A model generated the notes under the pieces. It saw only the letters and a program-made list of their open reading frames with translations, was not told where the DNA came from and made no database searches. Below, piece by piece: positions 8,343-17,557 of a stretch of 64,000 nucleotides of DNA. A program made the translations under genes and the position numbers. Position 1 is the first letter of the stretch. Every line of letters starts with the position of its first letter. This DNA comes from Nakamurella multipartita DSM 44233 (lineage in GTDB: Bacteria; Actinomycetota; Actinomycetes; Mycobacteriales; Nakamurellaceae), in NCBI RefSeq assembly GCF_000024365.1, contig NC_013235.1:5332001-5396000 (forward strand), read 5' to 3'.

Positions 8343-9205
8343 CGCTCACCGTGCTGCGACCCGGGCCGCTGGCCCTGCTGCAGGACGGCGGCCGCCGCGG
8401 GCACGCCGCCGACGGCGTCGGTCGGGCCGGCGCCGCCGACCGGGCCTCGCACGCCCGGGCCAACCATCTGGTCGGCAACCACCCGGGCGCGGTGGCGGTC
8501 GAGGTCACCCTGGGCGGGTTGGTCGTCCGGGCCGACCGGGATCTGACCGTCGCGGTCGCCGGCGCGCCCGCCCCGGCCGAGATCGACGGTGACCCGGCCG
8601 CCCACGACACCGCGGTCGCGTTGCGCCAGGGACAGACCCTGCGGCTGCGCGCCCCCAAGGTCGGTCTGCGCAGCTACCTGGCGGTGGCCGGCGGCCTGGA
8701 CGTCCCCCTGGTCCTCGGCTCGGCCAGCACCGACACCCTGTCCGGCCTCGGCCCGGCCCCGCTCGGCAAGGACCACGTCCTGACCGTCGGGCGGAACGGC
8801 GGCCAGCCCGAGCCCGCCGGCCCGGCCCCGGCGGCCACCCCGATGGGCGAGCCCGAGACCACCCTGCGGGTGCTGTTCGGCCCGCGCGAGGACTGGTTCA
8901 CCGACCCGACCGCGCTGACCGCCGGCCGCTGGCGGGTGTCCCCGCAGAGCAACCGGGTCGGCGTCCGGCTGGATCGACCGGACCCCGACACCCCGGCCTT
9001 GCGCCGCGCCGATGACGCCGAGATCCCCAGCGAGGGAATCGTTCTGGGCGCCATCCAGGTCCCCCCCAGCGGGCAGCCGGTGCTGTTCCTGGCCGACCAT
9101 CCGCTGACCGGCGGGTATCCCGTCGTCGCCGTCGTCCTCGACGAGGACATCGACCGGGCCGCGCAACTGCGGCCCGGTCAGCACCTGCGCTTCGCATCGG
9201 TCTGA
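8339..9205 (+). CDS. pxpC: 5-oxoprolinase subunit C (biotin-dependent carboxyltransferase-like, KipA)
   Basis: A 288-residue carboxyltransferase domain-2 protein that pairs with PxpB. Recognisable segments are RPGPLALLQDGGRRGHAADG at the start, VEVTLGG, YLAVAGGLDVPLVLGSASTD in the middle and PSGQPVLFLADHPLTGGYP near the end. The start ATG at 8339 overlaps the pxpB stop. With PxpB it resembles the carboxyltransferase part of urea amidolyase, which explains the frequent biotin-dependent carboxylase label, although PxpABC itself does not need biotin. A 40-base gap separates it from the transporter. Confidence 0.92.
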   Translation: MTLTVLRPGPLALLQDGGRRGHAADGVGRAGAADRASHARANHLVGNHPGAVAVEVTLGGLVVRADRDLTVAVAGAPAPAEIDGDPAAHDTAVALRQGQTLRLRAPKVGLRSYLAVAGGLDVPLVLGSASTDTLSGLGPAPLGKDHVLTVGRNGGQPEPAGPAPAATPMGEPETTLRVLFGPREDWFTDPTALTAGRWRVSPQSNRVGVRLDRPDPDTPALRRADDAEIPSEGIVLGAIQVPPSGQPVLFLADHPLTGGYPVVAVVLDEDIDRAAQLRPGQHLRFASV

Positions 9206-9245
9206 CCGGACCCACCCGGCCGACCCCCCACCCCGGAGGTACGAG

Positions 9246-10580
9246 ATGCCCGCTCCCACCGCACGACCGGGCCGCGGCCCGCTGATCAAGGCGTACGCGG
9301 CCAGCCTCACCGGCACCGCCCTGGAGTACTACGACTTCGCGGTCTATTCGGCCGCCGCCGCCCTGGTCTTCCCGCAACTGTTCTTCCCCGGCGAGGACCC
9401 GCTCACCGGCACCCTGCTGTCCTTCTCCACCTACGCGGTCGGGTTCCTGGCCCGCCCGGTCGGCGGGATCGTCTTCGGCCGGCTGGGTGACCGGGTCGGC
9501 CGCAAGAACGTCCTGGTCTGGACGTTGATGCTGATCGGGGCGGCCACGCTGCTGATCGGCCTGCTGCCCGGCTACGCCTCGATCGGGGTGGCCGCGCCGA
9601 TCATCCTGGTCATGCTGCGCTTCGCGCAGGGCGTCGGGGTCGGCGGCGAGTGGGGCGGCGCGGTGCTGCTGTCCAGCGAGTACGGCGATCCGGCCAAGCG
9701 CGGCTTCTGGGCCTCGGCCGCCCAGATCGGCCCGCCCGCCGGCAACCTGCTGGCCAACGGTGTGCTGGCCGTCCTCGCCGCCGCGCTGACCGAGGACGCG
9801 TTCCTGAGCTGGGGCTGGCGGGTGGCGTTCCTGATCTCCGCGGTCCTGGTCGCCTTCGGCCTGTGGATCCGGCTCAAGCTGGAGGACACCCCGGTCTTCC
9901 AGGCCATCAAGGAGAGCGGCGAGCGCCCCAAGGCGCCGATCAAGGAGGTCTTCGCCACCCAGAAGCGGGCGCTGACCGCCGCCGCGCTGGCCCGGGTCGG
10001 CCCGGACGTGCTGTACGCGCTGTTCACCGTGTTCGTTGCGACCTACGCCACCCAGGTCCTGGGCATGACCCGCAGCCAGGTGCTCACCGCCGTGCTCATC
10101 GGCTCGGCCGCCCAGCTGGGGTTGATCCCGCTGGCCGGGGCGCTGTCGGACCGGATCAACCGGCGGCTGCTCTACGCCATCGCCGCGATCGGCTCGGCCA
10201 TCTGGGTGCCGGTGTTCTTCCTGATCCTGGGCCAGCCGTCGATGCCGCTGCTGATCCTGGGGGTCGTCATCGGCCTGGCGTTCCACGCCCTGATGTACGG
10301 GCCGCAGGCGGCGTACATCGTCGAGCAGTTCGACATCCACCTGCGCTACGCCGGCAGCTCGCTGGCCTACACGCTGGCCGGGGTCATCGGCGGCGCCATC
10401 GCCCCGTTGGTGTTCACCGCGCTGCTCGGCGCGTTCGGCTCCTGGGTGCCGATCGCGCTGTACCTTGCGGGCTGCGTCGCGGTCACCCTGGTCGGACTTC
10501 GCCTGGGCCGGGACCCGCAACCGCAGGAGGAGGAGCACGTGCTGTCCGCCGCCCACCGTCCGGCCGCCACCACCTCCTGA
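9246..10580 (+). CDS. MFS transporter, metabolite:H+ symporter (MHS) type
   Basis: A 444-residue, 12-helix permease. LEYYDFAVYS in helix 1 and the helix 2-3 loop GRLGDRVGRKN (MFS motif A) mark the metabolite:proton symporter family (shikimate, alpha-ketoglutarate, proline/betaine permeases). Another motif-A-like repeat, ALSDRINRRLL, lies in the second half. Its place between pxpC and accC makes 5-oxoproline, or a related acid that yields it, the most likely substrate; that is inference from context. The ribosome site GGAGG lies just before the ATG. Confidence 0.85.
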   Translation: MPAPTARPGRGPLIKAYAASLTGTALEYYDFAVYSAAAALVFPQLFFPGEDPLTGTLLSFSTYAVGFLARPVGGIVFGRLGDRVGRKNVLVWTLMLIGAATLLIGLLPGYASIGVAAPIILVMLRFAQGVGVGGEWGGAVLLSSEYGDPAKRGFWASAAQIGPPAGNLLANGVLAVLAAALTEDAFLSWGWRVAFLISAVLVAFGLWIRLKLEDTPVFQAIKESGERPKAPIKEVFATQKRALTAAALARVGPDVLYALFTVFVATYATQVLGMTRSQVLTAVLIGSAAQLGLIPLAGALSDRINRRLLYAIAAIGSAIWVPVFFLILGQPSMPLLILGVVIGLAFHALMYGPQAAYIVEQFDIHLRYAGSSLAYTLAGVIGGAIAPLVFTALLGAFGSWVPIALYLAGCVAVTLVGLRLGRDPQPQEEEHVLSAAHRPAATTS

Positions 10581-10627
10581 CCCGACCGGCCTGCCTCTGC
10601 CGACCTGAAACCCGAAGGAAGACAAGC

Positions 10628-11974
10628 GTGTTCCAGACCTTGCTGATCGCCAACCGCGGCGAGATCGCCCGCCGCATCAACCGCACCGCCCAGGCGATGG
10701 GCATCCGCACCGTCGCCGTGCATTCCGACGTGGACGCCGACCTGCCGTTCGTCACCGAGGCCGACGAAGCGGTGCTGCTCGGCCCGGCCGCCCCGGCGCA
10801 GTCCTACCGCAACGTGGACGCGATCCTGCGGGCGGCCAAGGACACCGGCGCGGAGGCGATCCATCCCGGCTACGGATTCCTGTCCGAGAACGCCGCTTTC
10901 GCCCAGGCGGTGGTGGACGCCGGGCTGATCTGGGTGGGCCCGTCGGCCGAGGTGATCGAGCGGATGGGCGACAAGATCAACGCCCGCAACCTGATGCAGG
11001 ACGCCGGGGTTCCGGTCTCCGCCGGCACCCGGGAACCGGTGGGTGATCCGGCGGCCGCCCGGGCCGCCGCGGAGGCCATCGGCGCGCCGATCATGGTCAA
11101 GGCCTCGGCCGGCGGCGGCGGCATGGGCATGGCCGTGGCCTACGACATGGACCAGGTGGTCGAGAAGATCGCCACGATCAGCGCCTTCGCCGAACGGACC
11201 TTCGGCGACGGATCGGTGCTGCTGGAACGGTTCCTGCCGGTGGCCCGGCACGTCGAGGTGCAGATCCTGGGCCTGCCCGACGGGCGGGTGCTCGCGCTGG
11301 GCGAGCGGGACTGTTCGGTGCAGCGGCGCAACCAGAAGGTGGCGGAGGAAACCCCGTCCCCGGGCGTGGGTCCCGAGCTGCGCGCGCGGATGCTGGAGGC
11401 GGCGGTGCGGGCCGGGCAGGCGGTCGGCTACGTCGGCGCGGGCACCGTGGAGTGCCTGGTGGACGAGGCCGCGCAGGACTTCGTCTTCCTGGAGATGAAC
11501 ACCCGGTTGCAGGTCGAGCACACGATCACCGAGGCCGTGACCGGGATCGATCTGGTTCGCGAGCAGCTGCTCATCGCGGCCGGCGAGCCCATCGGGTTCG
11601 ATCCGGACGCGGTGCGGTTCACCGGCCACGCCATCGAGTTCCGGGTCAATGCCGAGGATCCCAAGCGGTTCCTGCCCGGCCCCGGCCCGGTCCGCGAGTG
11701 GGTGGAACCGGCCGGTGACGGCGTCCGGGTGGATTCCGGCTTCGCCGCCGGGACCACCGTCACCCCGTCCTACGACTCGCTGATGGCCAAGCTGATCGTG
11801 CACGGCGACGACCGCGCGCACGCCCTGGAGCGGGCCCGGGCGGCGGTCGCCGACTTCGTGGTGGCCGGCCCGAAGAGCAACCTGCCGTTCTTCGCCGAAC
11901 TGCTCGACCACGAGGAGTTCGTCTCCGGGCGCTACGACACCGGCATCGTGGGCCGCATGCGGGCGCGGGCCTGA
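10628..11974 (+). CDS. accC: Acetyl-CoA carboxylase-type biotin carboxylase subunit
   Basis: A 448-residue biotin carboxylase that charges biotin with CO2 using ATP and bicarbonate. The N-terminal domain opens FQTLLIANRGEIARRI. The ATP-grasp domain carries the glycine-rich KASAGGGGMGM and the catalytic segments EMNTRLQVEHTITE and AIEFRVNAEDP. Length matches E. coli AccC (449), so no biotinyl domain is fused. GTG at 10628 follows GAAGGAAG. No biotin carboxyl carrier protein gene is nearby. It is the last gene of the pxp operon; such carboxylases often accompany pxp genes without a proven role in 5-oxoproline hydrolysis. Confidence 0.88.
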   Translation: MFQTLLIANRGEIARRINRTAQAMGIRTVAVHSDVDADLPFVTEADEAVLLGPAAPAQSYRNVDAILRAAKDTGAEAIHPGYGFLSENAAFAQAVVDAGLIWVGPSAEVIERMGDKINARNLMQDAGVPVSAGTREPVGDPAAARAAAEAIGAPIMVKASAGGGGMGMAVAYDMDQVVEKIATISAFAERTFGDGSVLLERFLPVARHVEVQILGLPDGRVLALGERDCSVQRRNQKVAEETPSPGVGPELRARMLEAAVRAGQAVGYVGAGTVECLVDEAAQDFVFLEMNTRLQVEHTITEAVTGIDLVREQLLIAAGEPIGFDPDAVRFTGHAIEFRVNAEDPKRFLPGPGPVREWVEPAGDGVRVDSGFAAGTTVTPSYDSLMAKLIVHGDDRAHALERARAAVADFVVAGPKSNLPFFAELLDHEEFVSGRYDTGIVGRMRARA

Positions 11975-11982
11975 CGCCCGCG

Positions 11983-12014
11983 GCCCGGCCCGGACCCGCC
12001 GGTCAGGGCCGGGC
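11983..12014. terminator. Hairpin between convergent accC and alcohol dehydrogenase genes
   Basis: GCCCGGCCC at 11983-11991 pairs exactly with GGGCCGGGC at 12006-12014 around a 14-base loop. It sits between two convergent genes, with its right arm inside the last codons of the dehydrogenase. No U tract. Confidence 0.45.
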
Positions 12015-13043
12015 GACCACGATCCCGGCGGCCGCCGCGGCCGGGTCGCTCATGGCCACCAGCGCGTCGCCGGCGCCGGCCAGGTCGGTCACCGACCCGA
12101 CCAGCTGCGCCGGCCCCAGCCGTCCGGCGGCCACGAGGTCCAGCATCGGCGGGTAGCCGGCGGCCGCCATCCCGTGCGAGCCGACAACCGTGAGCTCCCA
12201 GGCGATCACCCGGTCCCAGGGCAGCGGGGCGGCGGCCGCGGCCCCGAGCATGAGCCCGACCTGCACGTGGGTGCCCCGCCGGCGCAGGCTGCGCACCGCG
12301 GCGTCGGCGGTGCCGGCCGAACCCAGCGCATCGACCGACACCTGCGCACCGCCACCGGTGGCCGCCACCACCTGGGCAACCTGGTCGAGCGGGTCGGCCG
12401 ACCGGACGGTGCCGGCCGCACCGAACTCCCGGGCCCGGTCCAGGGCGGCGGCCGACCGGTCGACGGCGGTGACCCGGGCGCCCAGCGCGACGGCGATCAT
12501 GATCGCGGACAGGCCCACGCCGCCGCACCCGAACACCGCGACCTCGGTGCCCGGACCCACCTGCGCGTGCCCGGTCAGGGCCCGGTAGGCGGTGGCGAAC
12601 CGGCAGCCCAGGGCCGCCGCGGCCACCGCGTCCACCTGATCGGGCAGGCCGACCAGGTTGAAGTCGGCCGCCCGGACCACCACGTACTCGGCAAAGGACC
12701 CGGGATGGGTGAACCCCGGCTGGTTCTGGTCCGGACACACCTGGGCGTCGCCGGCCCGGCACCAGGCACAGGTCCCGCAGCCGTTCACGAACGGCGCCGT
12801 CACCCGCGCTCCGACCGCGAAACGGCCGACCCCATCCCCGATCTCGGCGACCGTGCCGGCGAACTCGTGCCCCGGGGTCTGCGGGAGCGGGACGATCTCG
12901 TGGCCCTGCCAGGCGTGCCAGTCCGACCGGCAGACGCCGGTGGCCTCGACCCGGACGAGGGCACCGCCCGGCGGGCAGTCCGGGACCGGCACCCGGTCGA
13001 TCCGGGGCAGGGCGCCCACCTCGTCGTACCGCAACGCCCTCAT
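12003..13043 (-). CDS. Zn-dependent MDR alcohol dehydrogenase
   Basis: A 346-residue medium-chain dehydrogenase/reductase. Predicted catalytic zinc ligands are Cys38 and the His59-Glu60 pair. The four structural-zinc cysteines are 89, 92, 95 and 103 (CGTCAWCRAGDAQVC). The Rossmann motif is GCGGVG. The start ATG at 13043 gives the usual N-terminus MRALRYDEVG; an ATG at 13058 would add five residues. It is divergent from the formaldehyde dehydrogenase gene across 172 bases. The substrate is unknown, but linkage suggests alcohol or aldehyde detoxification. Confidence 0.85.
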   Translation of the reverse strand: MRALRYDEVGALPRIDRVPVPDCPPGGALVRVEATGVCRSDWHAWQGHEIVPLPQTPGHEFAGTVAEIGDGVGRFAVGARVTAPFVNGCGTCAWCRAGDAQVCPDQNQPGFTHPGSFAEYVVVRAADFNLVGLPDQVDAVAAAALGCRFATAYRALTGHAQVGPGTEVAVFGCGGVGLSAIMIAVALGARVTAVDRSAAALDRAREFGAAGTVRSADPLDQVAQVVAATGGGAQVSVDALGSAGTADAAVRSLRRRGTHVQVGLMLGAAAAAPLPWDRVIAWELTVVGSHGMAAAGYPPMLDLVAAGRLGPAQLVGSVTDLAGAGDALVAMSDPAAAAAGIVVARP

Positions 13044-13215
13044 GAAACTCGTTCTCATTTCATCACTCTCCGCTACTCGGCGCACACATCATGCCCAGGC
13101 AACGACCATCCATTTGCCAGATGCGCACTCCGGGCAAGTCCATAGAGTGGGAAGGGCAACGTGACCTGACCGTGACCAACGGCTCGTCACCCCACCTCAA
13201 CGATGAGGAGAGCGC

Positions 13216-14445
13216 ATGTCGAACAACCGCGCCGTGACCTATCAGGGCCCGATGAAGGTGGCCGTCCAGGACATCGCATACCCGACCTTCGAACTGCAGG
13301 ACGGACCCGGCGTCAATCCCCTCAACGTCGGCCGCAAGGTGCCGCACGGCGCCATTCTCAAGGTCGTCACCACCAACATCTGCGGCTCCGACCAGCACAT
13401 GGTCCGCGGCCGCACCACCGCCCCCGAGGGCCTGGTGCTGGGCCACGAGATCACCGGTGAGGTGATCGAGACCGGGCCCGGCGTCGAGTTCATCCAGGTC
13501 GGCGACATCTGTTCGGTCCCCTTCAACATCGCCTGCGGCCGCTGCAAGAACTGCAAGGAGGGCAAGACCGGCATCTGCCTGAACGTCAACCCGGATCGGC
13601 CCGGTTCCGCCTACGGGTACGTGGACATGGGTGGCTGGGTCGGCGGGCAGGCCGAATACGTGCTGGTGCCCTACGCCGACTGGAACCTGCTCAAGTTCCC
13701 GGATCGGGATCAGGCCCTGGAGAAGATCCTGGACCTGACGATGCTCTCGGACATCTTCCCCACCGGGTACCACGGCGCCTACACCGCCGGCACCACCACG
13801 GGGTCCACCGTGTACGTGGCCGGCGCCGGCCCGGTCGGGCTGGCCGCCGCGGTCTCGGCCCAGTTGCTGGGCGCGGCGGTGGTCATCGTCGGCGATCTCA
13901 ACGAGGACCGGCTGGCCAAGGCCCGCTCCATCGGCTGCGAGACGGTCGACGTGTCCAAGGGTGACCCGAAGGACCAGATCGAGCAGATCCTCGGCGTTCC
14001 CGAGGTCGATTGTGCCGTGGACGCGGTCGGTTTCGAGGCCCGCGGGCACGGCAAGGACGCCAGCCACGAGGCTCCGGCCACCGTGCTGAACTCGATCATG
14101 GACCTGACCGCCGCGGGTGGCGGACTGGGCATCCCGGGGCTGTACGTCACCGGCGACCCGGGCGCCGTCGACGACGCCGCCAAGATCGGTTCGCTGTCCA
14201 TCCGGCTGGGTCTGGGGTGGGCGAAGTCGTTGTCGTTCACCACGGGTCAGTGCCCGGTGATGAAGTACCACCGCGGCCTGATGAACGCGATCCTGCACGA
14301 CAAGGTCAAGATCGGTGACGCGGTGAACGCCACCGTCATCGGCCTGGACCAGGCGCCGAAGGGATACGCCGAGTTCGACTCCGGGGTCGCCCGCAAGTAC
14401 GTCATCGACCCGCACAACACGACCGGAAAGGTCAGCCCGAACTAG
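13216..14445 (+). CDS. fdhA: Glutathione-independent formaldehyde dehydrogenase
   Basis: A 409-residue zinc MDR enzyme that oxidises formaldehyde to formate with NAD and needs no glutathione. It has the long insertions typical of the Pseudomonas putida FdhA type (about 399 residues). Cys56 and His77-Glu78 (GHE) line the catalytic zinc; Cys107, 110, 113 and 121 (CGRCKNCKEGKTGIC) hold the structural zinc; GAGPVG at 203-208 is the NAD motif. The ribosome site GAGGAG precedes the ATG. It is monocistronic, ending in a strong hairpin. Confidence 0.9.
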   Translation: MSNNRAVTYQGPMKVAVQDIAYPTFELQDGPGVNPLNVGRKVPHGAILKVVTTNICGSDQHMVRGRTTAPEGLVLGHEITGEVIETGPGVEFIQVGDICSVPFNIACGRCKNCKEGKTGICLNVNPDRPGSAYGYVDMGGWVGGQAEYVLVPYADWNLLKFPDRDQALEKILDLTMLSDIFPTGYHGAYTAGTTTGSTVYVAGAGPVGLAAAVSAQLLGAAVVIVGDLNEDRLAKARSIGCETVDVSKGDPKDQIEQILGVPEVDCAVDAVGFEARGHGKDASHEAPATVLNSIMDLTAAGGGLGIPGLYVTGDPGAVDDAAKIGSLSIRLGLGWAKSLSFTTGQCPVMKYHRGLMNAILHDKVKIGDAVNATVIGLDQAPKGYAEFDSGVARKYVIDPHNTTGKVSPN

Positions 14446-14463
14446 CAGTCCAGCACCACGCAC

Positions 14464-14503
14464 CGACTGCGGGGGAGGGCGAACCCGCCCACCCCCGCAG
14501 TCG
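14464..14503. terminator. Hairpin terminator after fdhA
   Basis: CGACTGCGGGGG (14464-14475) pairs with CCCCCGCAGTCG (14492-14503). After one A-A mismatch, GGGC (14477-14480) pairs with GCCC (14487-14490). The loop is six bases. It begins 18 bases after the fdhA stop. Confidence 0.6.
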
Positions 14504-14525
14504 GGTGCGCGAGCGTGCCCGCCCG

Positions 14526-14753
14526 TCAGGGCCCGCCGCCGCTCGCCGGTCGCACCCCGATGCGGAAGCCGGCCCTGACCAGCCTGGCCCGTTGCGAGGC
14601 CGCCAGCGCCGCGGCGAGCCGGGCCTGCGCGGCCGTCGCGACCTTCTGCAGTTGTGCCAGCTCGGTCACCAGCGCCAGCCGATCGTCGTCGGACGTCGCC
14701 TCGAGGGCGGCGAGTTCCGCGATCATGGCGTCGAGCTGTTCGAGATTGGACAT
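14526..14753 (-). pseudogene. N-terminal relic of a DUF222/HNH endonuclease-like protein
   Basis: A 75-codon frame. Its first 55 or so residues (MSNLEQLDAMIAELAAL, then ATAAQARLAAALAASQRAR) resemble the helical N-terminus of actinobacterial DUF222-HNH proteins, which normally exceed 400 residues. The sequence then leaves the family and ends in a Gly/Pro tail, with no HNH motif downstream. It is either a decayed copy or an independent small coiled protein. The start ATG at 14753 has no clear ribosome site. The assignment rests on remembered family pattern only. Confidence 0.4.
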
Positions 14754-14913
14754 GTGTTCGATAATTCCAGCTGCGGGCCGGCGGCCGCATCGATCGGCAC
14801 AGTTCAGAGGCTTCTCACCGTTCGGCGGCCGGTCCGTGACCCCGGCCCATTGGGCACGCATCTGGCCACCCAGGTCGAGCAGATCGGCGCGTTCTGGCAC
14901 TGATGCGCGTCCG

Positions 14914-15840
14914 TCAGGCGAGATCCACCTCAGCCGGCTGCGGCAGCGGGGCCGGTGGATCTCGCCGGGCACCGGCCCGGGTCGTCAGCAGGCCGGCAGC
15001 CAGCCCACCCACCACCACCGCGATTCCCAGCCACACCCCCGGGCCGGGCCAGGCTGCGCCGAGCAGCGCACCGCACAGGGCAGCACTCACCGGCGCGATT
15101 CCGGTGATCAGGCCGGCCGGTCCGGGGCCGAGCGTCCGCACGGCCGAATACCAGAGCACGAACGCCGCCGCGGTGACGGCGACCGCCAACCAGCCCACGG
15201 CGACCCACTGGCCGGCCGACAAGGAGAACACCGCGCGCGGGCCTTCAACCGTCACCCCCAGGCCCAGGAACATGATCGCGCCGAGCCAGACCGAGTGCAA
15301 CGACACCCCGTACGGTCCGTGCCGGCCGAGCACCGGCAACGCCAGCAGGGTGAAGCCGCATTCGCAGGCCAGCGCCACGATCGCCCACAGCACCCCGGTC
15401 GCGTCGGTGGTCCCGGTACCGACCACGAGCACGCTGCCGCCGGTCACCACGACGGCCGCGACCGCGATCGCGGGGGCGGGCCGGTGCCGCTGGGCGAGCG
15501 GGCCGAGCACGCTCAGGAAGATCGGCGCACAGGCCACGGCCACCGCGATGACGGCCGGCTCGGCATGGGCCACCCCGCGGACCACGGCGATGTTGAACAC
15601 GACCAGGCCACTGAGCGCGACCCCGGCGAGCCAGCCCCATTCGCGGCCGCGGGGGCACCGCGGCCGCTGCCCGGCGACCGCCAGGATGCCCAGCAGGACG
15701 ATGGCCGCCAGCGCGTAGCGCACCGCCTGGGCGGTGAACTGCGGGGCGTCGATCAAGGTCTGCGACACCCCGACGCTGCTGCCGACCAGGGCCATGCCGG
15801 CCCCGCCGGCAAGCACCGCCGGGGCCGTGCTCGGGCGCAT
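14914..15840 (-). CDS. EamA family (DMT) transporter
   Basis: A 308-residue integral membrane protein with about ten helices in two EamA repeats, the drug/metabolite exporter architecture. The first repeat opens LAGGAGMALVGSSVGVSQTL, a common start for these proteins; the second ends VSAALCGALLGAAWPGPGVWLGIAVV. The start ATG at 15840 is the best fit; GTG at 15855 and ATG at 15897 are alternatives, the latter overlapping the divergent gene. The 43-base gap to a MocR-type regulator strongly suggests that regulator controls this exporter. Confidence 0.85.
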   Translation of the reverse strand: MRPSTAPAVLAGGAGMALVGSSVGVSQTLIDAPQFTAQAVRYALAAIVLLGILAVAGQRPRCPRGREWGWLAGVALSGLVVFNIAVVRGVAHAEPAVIAVAVACAPIFLSVLGPLAQRHRPAPAIAVAAVVVTGGSVLVVGTGTTDATGVLWAIVALACECGFTLLALPVLGRHGPYGVSLHSVWLGAIMFLGLGVTVEGPRAVFSLSAGQWVAVGWLAVAVTAAAFVLWYSAVRTLGPGPAGLITGIAPVSAALCGALLGAAWPGPGVWLGIAVVVGGLAAGLLTTRAGARRDPPAPLPQPAEVDLA

Positions 15841-15883
15841 GGTCGGTGTGGTCACCGGTCCACTCTGCGGCAAGAATGGCCCG

Positions 15884-17410
15884 ATGGAGGAGTCCATTCC
15901 GCACCCGTCTCACAGGTCCAAAGGCGCATCCGACTTCCTGTCCCTGCGGACGGACGAGGCTCCGGCGGGCGGCAAGGCGGGATGGTTGGCCGACCGGATC
16001 CGGGCCGCGGTGGCCGACCGCCGGCTGCGGCCCGGGGACCGCCTGCCGGCCGGCCGGACCCTGGCCGCCGACCTCGGGGTGTCCCGGGGGGTGGTCACCG
16101 AGGCCTACCGCCGGTTGCTCGACGACGGGCTGGTGGTCACGGCCGGGCGTGGGGGCACGGTGGTGGCGGCGGCCGGAGCGGCGGTGGCACATCCACCGCT
16201 TCGTTCCCCCGGCTCCGCGGCCGCCCGCGCGGACCGGCAGACCCCGGTGACCGAGAGCCGGCCCGGCGGGTTGTTCGGCGAGACCTCGGCGGACGTCTTC
16301 ACCGCGTTGCGGGCGGCGCCGGCCCGGTTCGACCTCTCACCCGGGCTGCCCGACCTGACCGCATTCCCCCGAGCCGCCTGGATGCGGGCCGAGCGAGCGG
16401 TGCTCGACGACCTGACCCCGGCCGCGTTCGGCTACGGGGATCCGGCGGGCACGCCGAGGCTGCGGGCCGCGGTCGCCGGCTGGCTCGCCCGGTTCCGGGG
16501 CATCGCCGCCGATCCCGACGAGATCGTCATCGTCGCCGGCGTCGCGCAGGCGCTGGCCCTGCTCGCCCGGGCGCTCACCCGACGGGGGCAGCATCGAATC
16601 GGGGTGGAGGATCCGGGATCGCTGGGCGCCCGCCGCCAGCTGCAGCACTGGGGGATGACGACCGTGCCCGTGCCGGTCGACCGGGCCGGGCTCCGGGTGG
16701 ACGCGCTGCGGGATTCGGGCGCCGCGACGGTGCTCGTCTCCCCCGCGCACGAGTTCCCGATGGGGGTCGTGCTCGACGGCACCCGGCGGCGCGACCTGAC
16801 GGCCTGGGCCGCCGACGGCGGGCTGATCGTCGAGGACGACTACGACGCCGAACACCGCTACGACCGGCCGCCGGTGACCGCGCTGCGGGCAGCGGTGCCG
16901 GACCGGGTCTGCTACACCGGCAGTGTCTCCAAGATCCTGGCCCCGGCGCTGCGGATCGGCTGGCTGCTGCCGCCCCGCGACCTGCTGGGCGAGGTGATCG
17001 CGGCCAAACGCGAGGCCGACCTGGGCAACCCGGCGTTGCCACAGTTGGTGCTGGCCCGGCTGATGGATCAGGGGCACCTGGAGAGCCACCTGCGGATGGT
17101 CCGTCGCCGGCACCGCCGCCGACGCGACGCCATGGTCGATGCCCTGGCCCGGCACCTGCCGACCGCCACCGTGCACGGTGCCGCCGCCGGGCTGCATCTG
17201 ACCGTCACCCTCGACGCGCCGCCGTCGGCGCCCGTCGACGACCGGGTCATCGCCGCGGCCGCGCTGGCGGCCGGGGTCAAAGTGCAGCCGCTGTCCTGGC
17301 ATCGGATCGCGCCGGGGGCGGCGGGGCTGGTGCTGGGCTACGCGGCCACCCCGGCCGGGCGGATCGAGGAGGGGGTGGCCGCCCTGGCCGCGGTGATCGG
17401 GCGGGCCTGA
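15884..17410 (+). CDS. MocR/PdxR-type GntR-aminotransferase fusion regulator
   Basis: A 508-residue transcription factor: winged helix at about residues 25-100 (LADRIRAAVADRRLRPGDRL, then SRGVVTEAYRRLLDDGLV), a linker, then a class I aminotransferase-like domain with the PLP lysine Lys350 in TGSVSKILAPALRIGW and the cofactor segment EDDYDAEHRYDRPP. Such proteins sense PLP or amino-acid adducts. Divergence from the EamA exporter makes that gene the likely target. The start ATG at 15884 is chosen because it begins just before the conserved region; an upstream ATG at 15839 overlaps the exporter. Confidence 0.85.
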   Translation: MEESIPHPSHRSKGASDFLSLRTDEAPAGGKAGWLADRIRAAVADRRLRPGDRLPAGRTLAADLGVSRGVVTEAYRRLLDDGLVVTAGRGGTVVAAAGAAVAHPPLRSPGSAAARADRQTPVTESRPGGLFGETSADVFTALRAAPARFDLSPGLPDLTAFPRAAWMRAERAVLDDLTPAAFGYGDPAGTPRLRAAVAGWLARFRGIAADPDEIVIVAGVAQALALLARALTRRGQHRIGVEDPGSLGARRQLQHWGMTTVPVPVDRAGLRVDALRDSGAATVLVSPAHEFPMGVVLDGTRRRDLTAWAADGGLIVEDDYDAEHRYDRPPVTALRAAVPDRVCYTGSVSKILAPALRIGWLLPPRDLLGEVIAAKREADLGNPALPQLVLARLMDQGHLESHLRMVRRRHRRRRDAMVDALARHLPTATVHGAAAGLHLTVTLDAPPSAPVDDRVIAAAALAAGVKVQPLSWHRIAPGAAGLVLGYAATPAGRIEEGVAALAAVIGRA

Positions 17411-17557
17411 CCGACCCCGGTCAACCGGTTGTGCACAGCCCGCACCTTGCCCGACCCTCACCCGACCCGGTTATCCACAGGCGCCGTTCGCCGGACCTTG
17501 GCCGTCTGCCCTGCGGTGTAGCTTCGGCCGCGGTGAACCATTGACGAGGGGGTTGCG

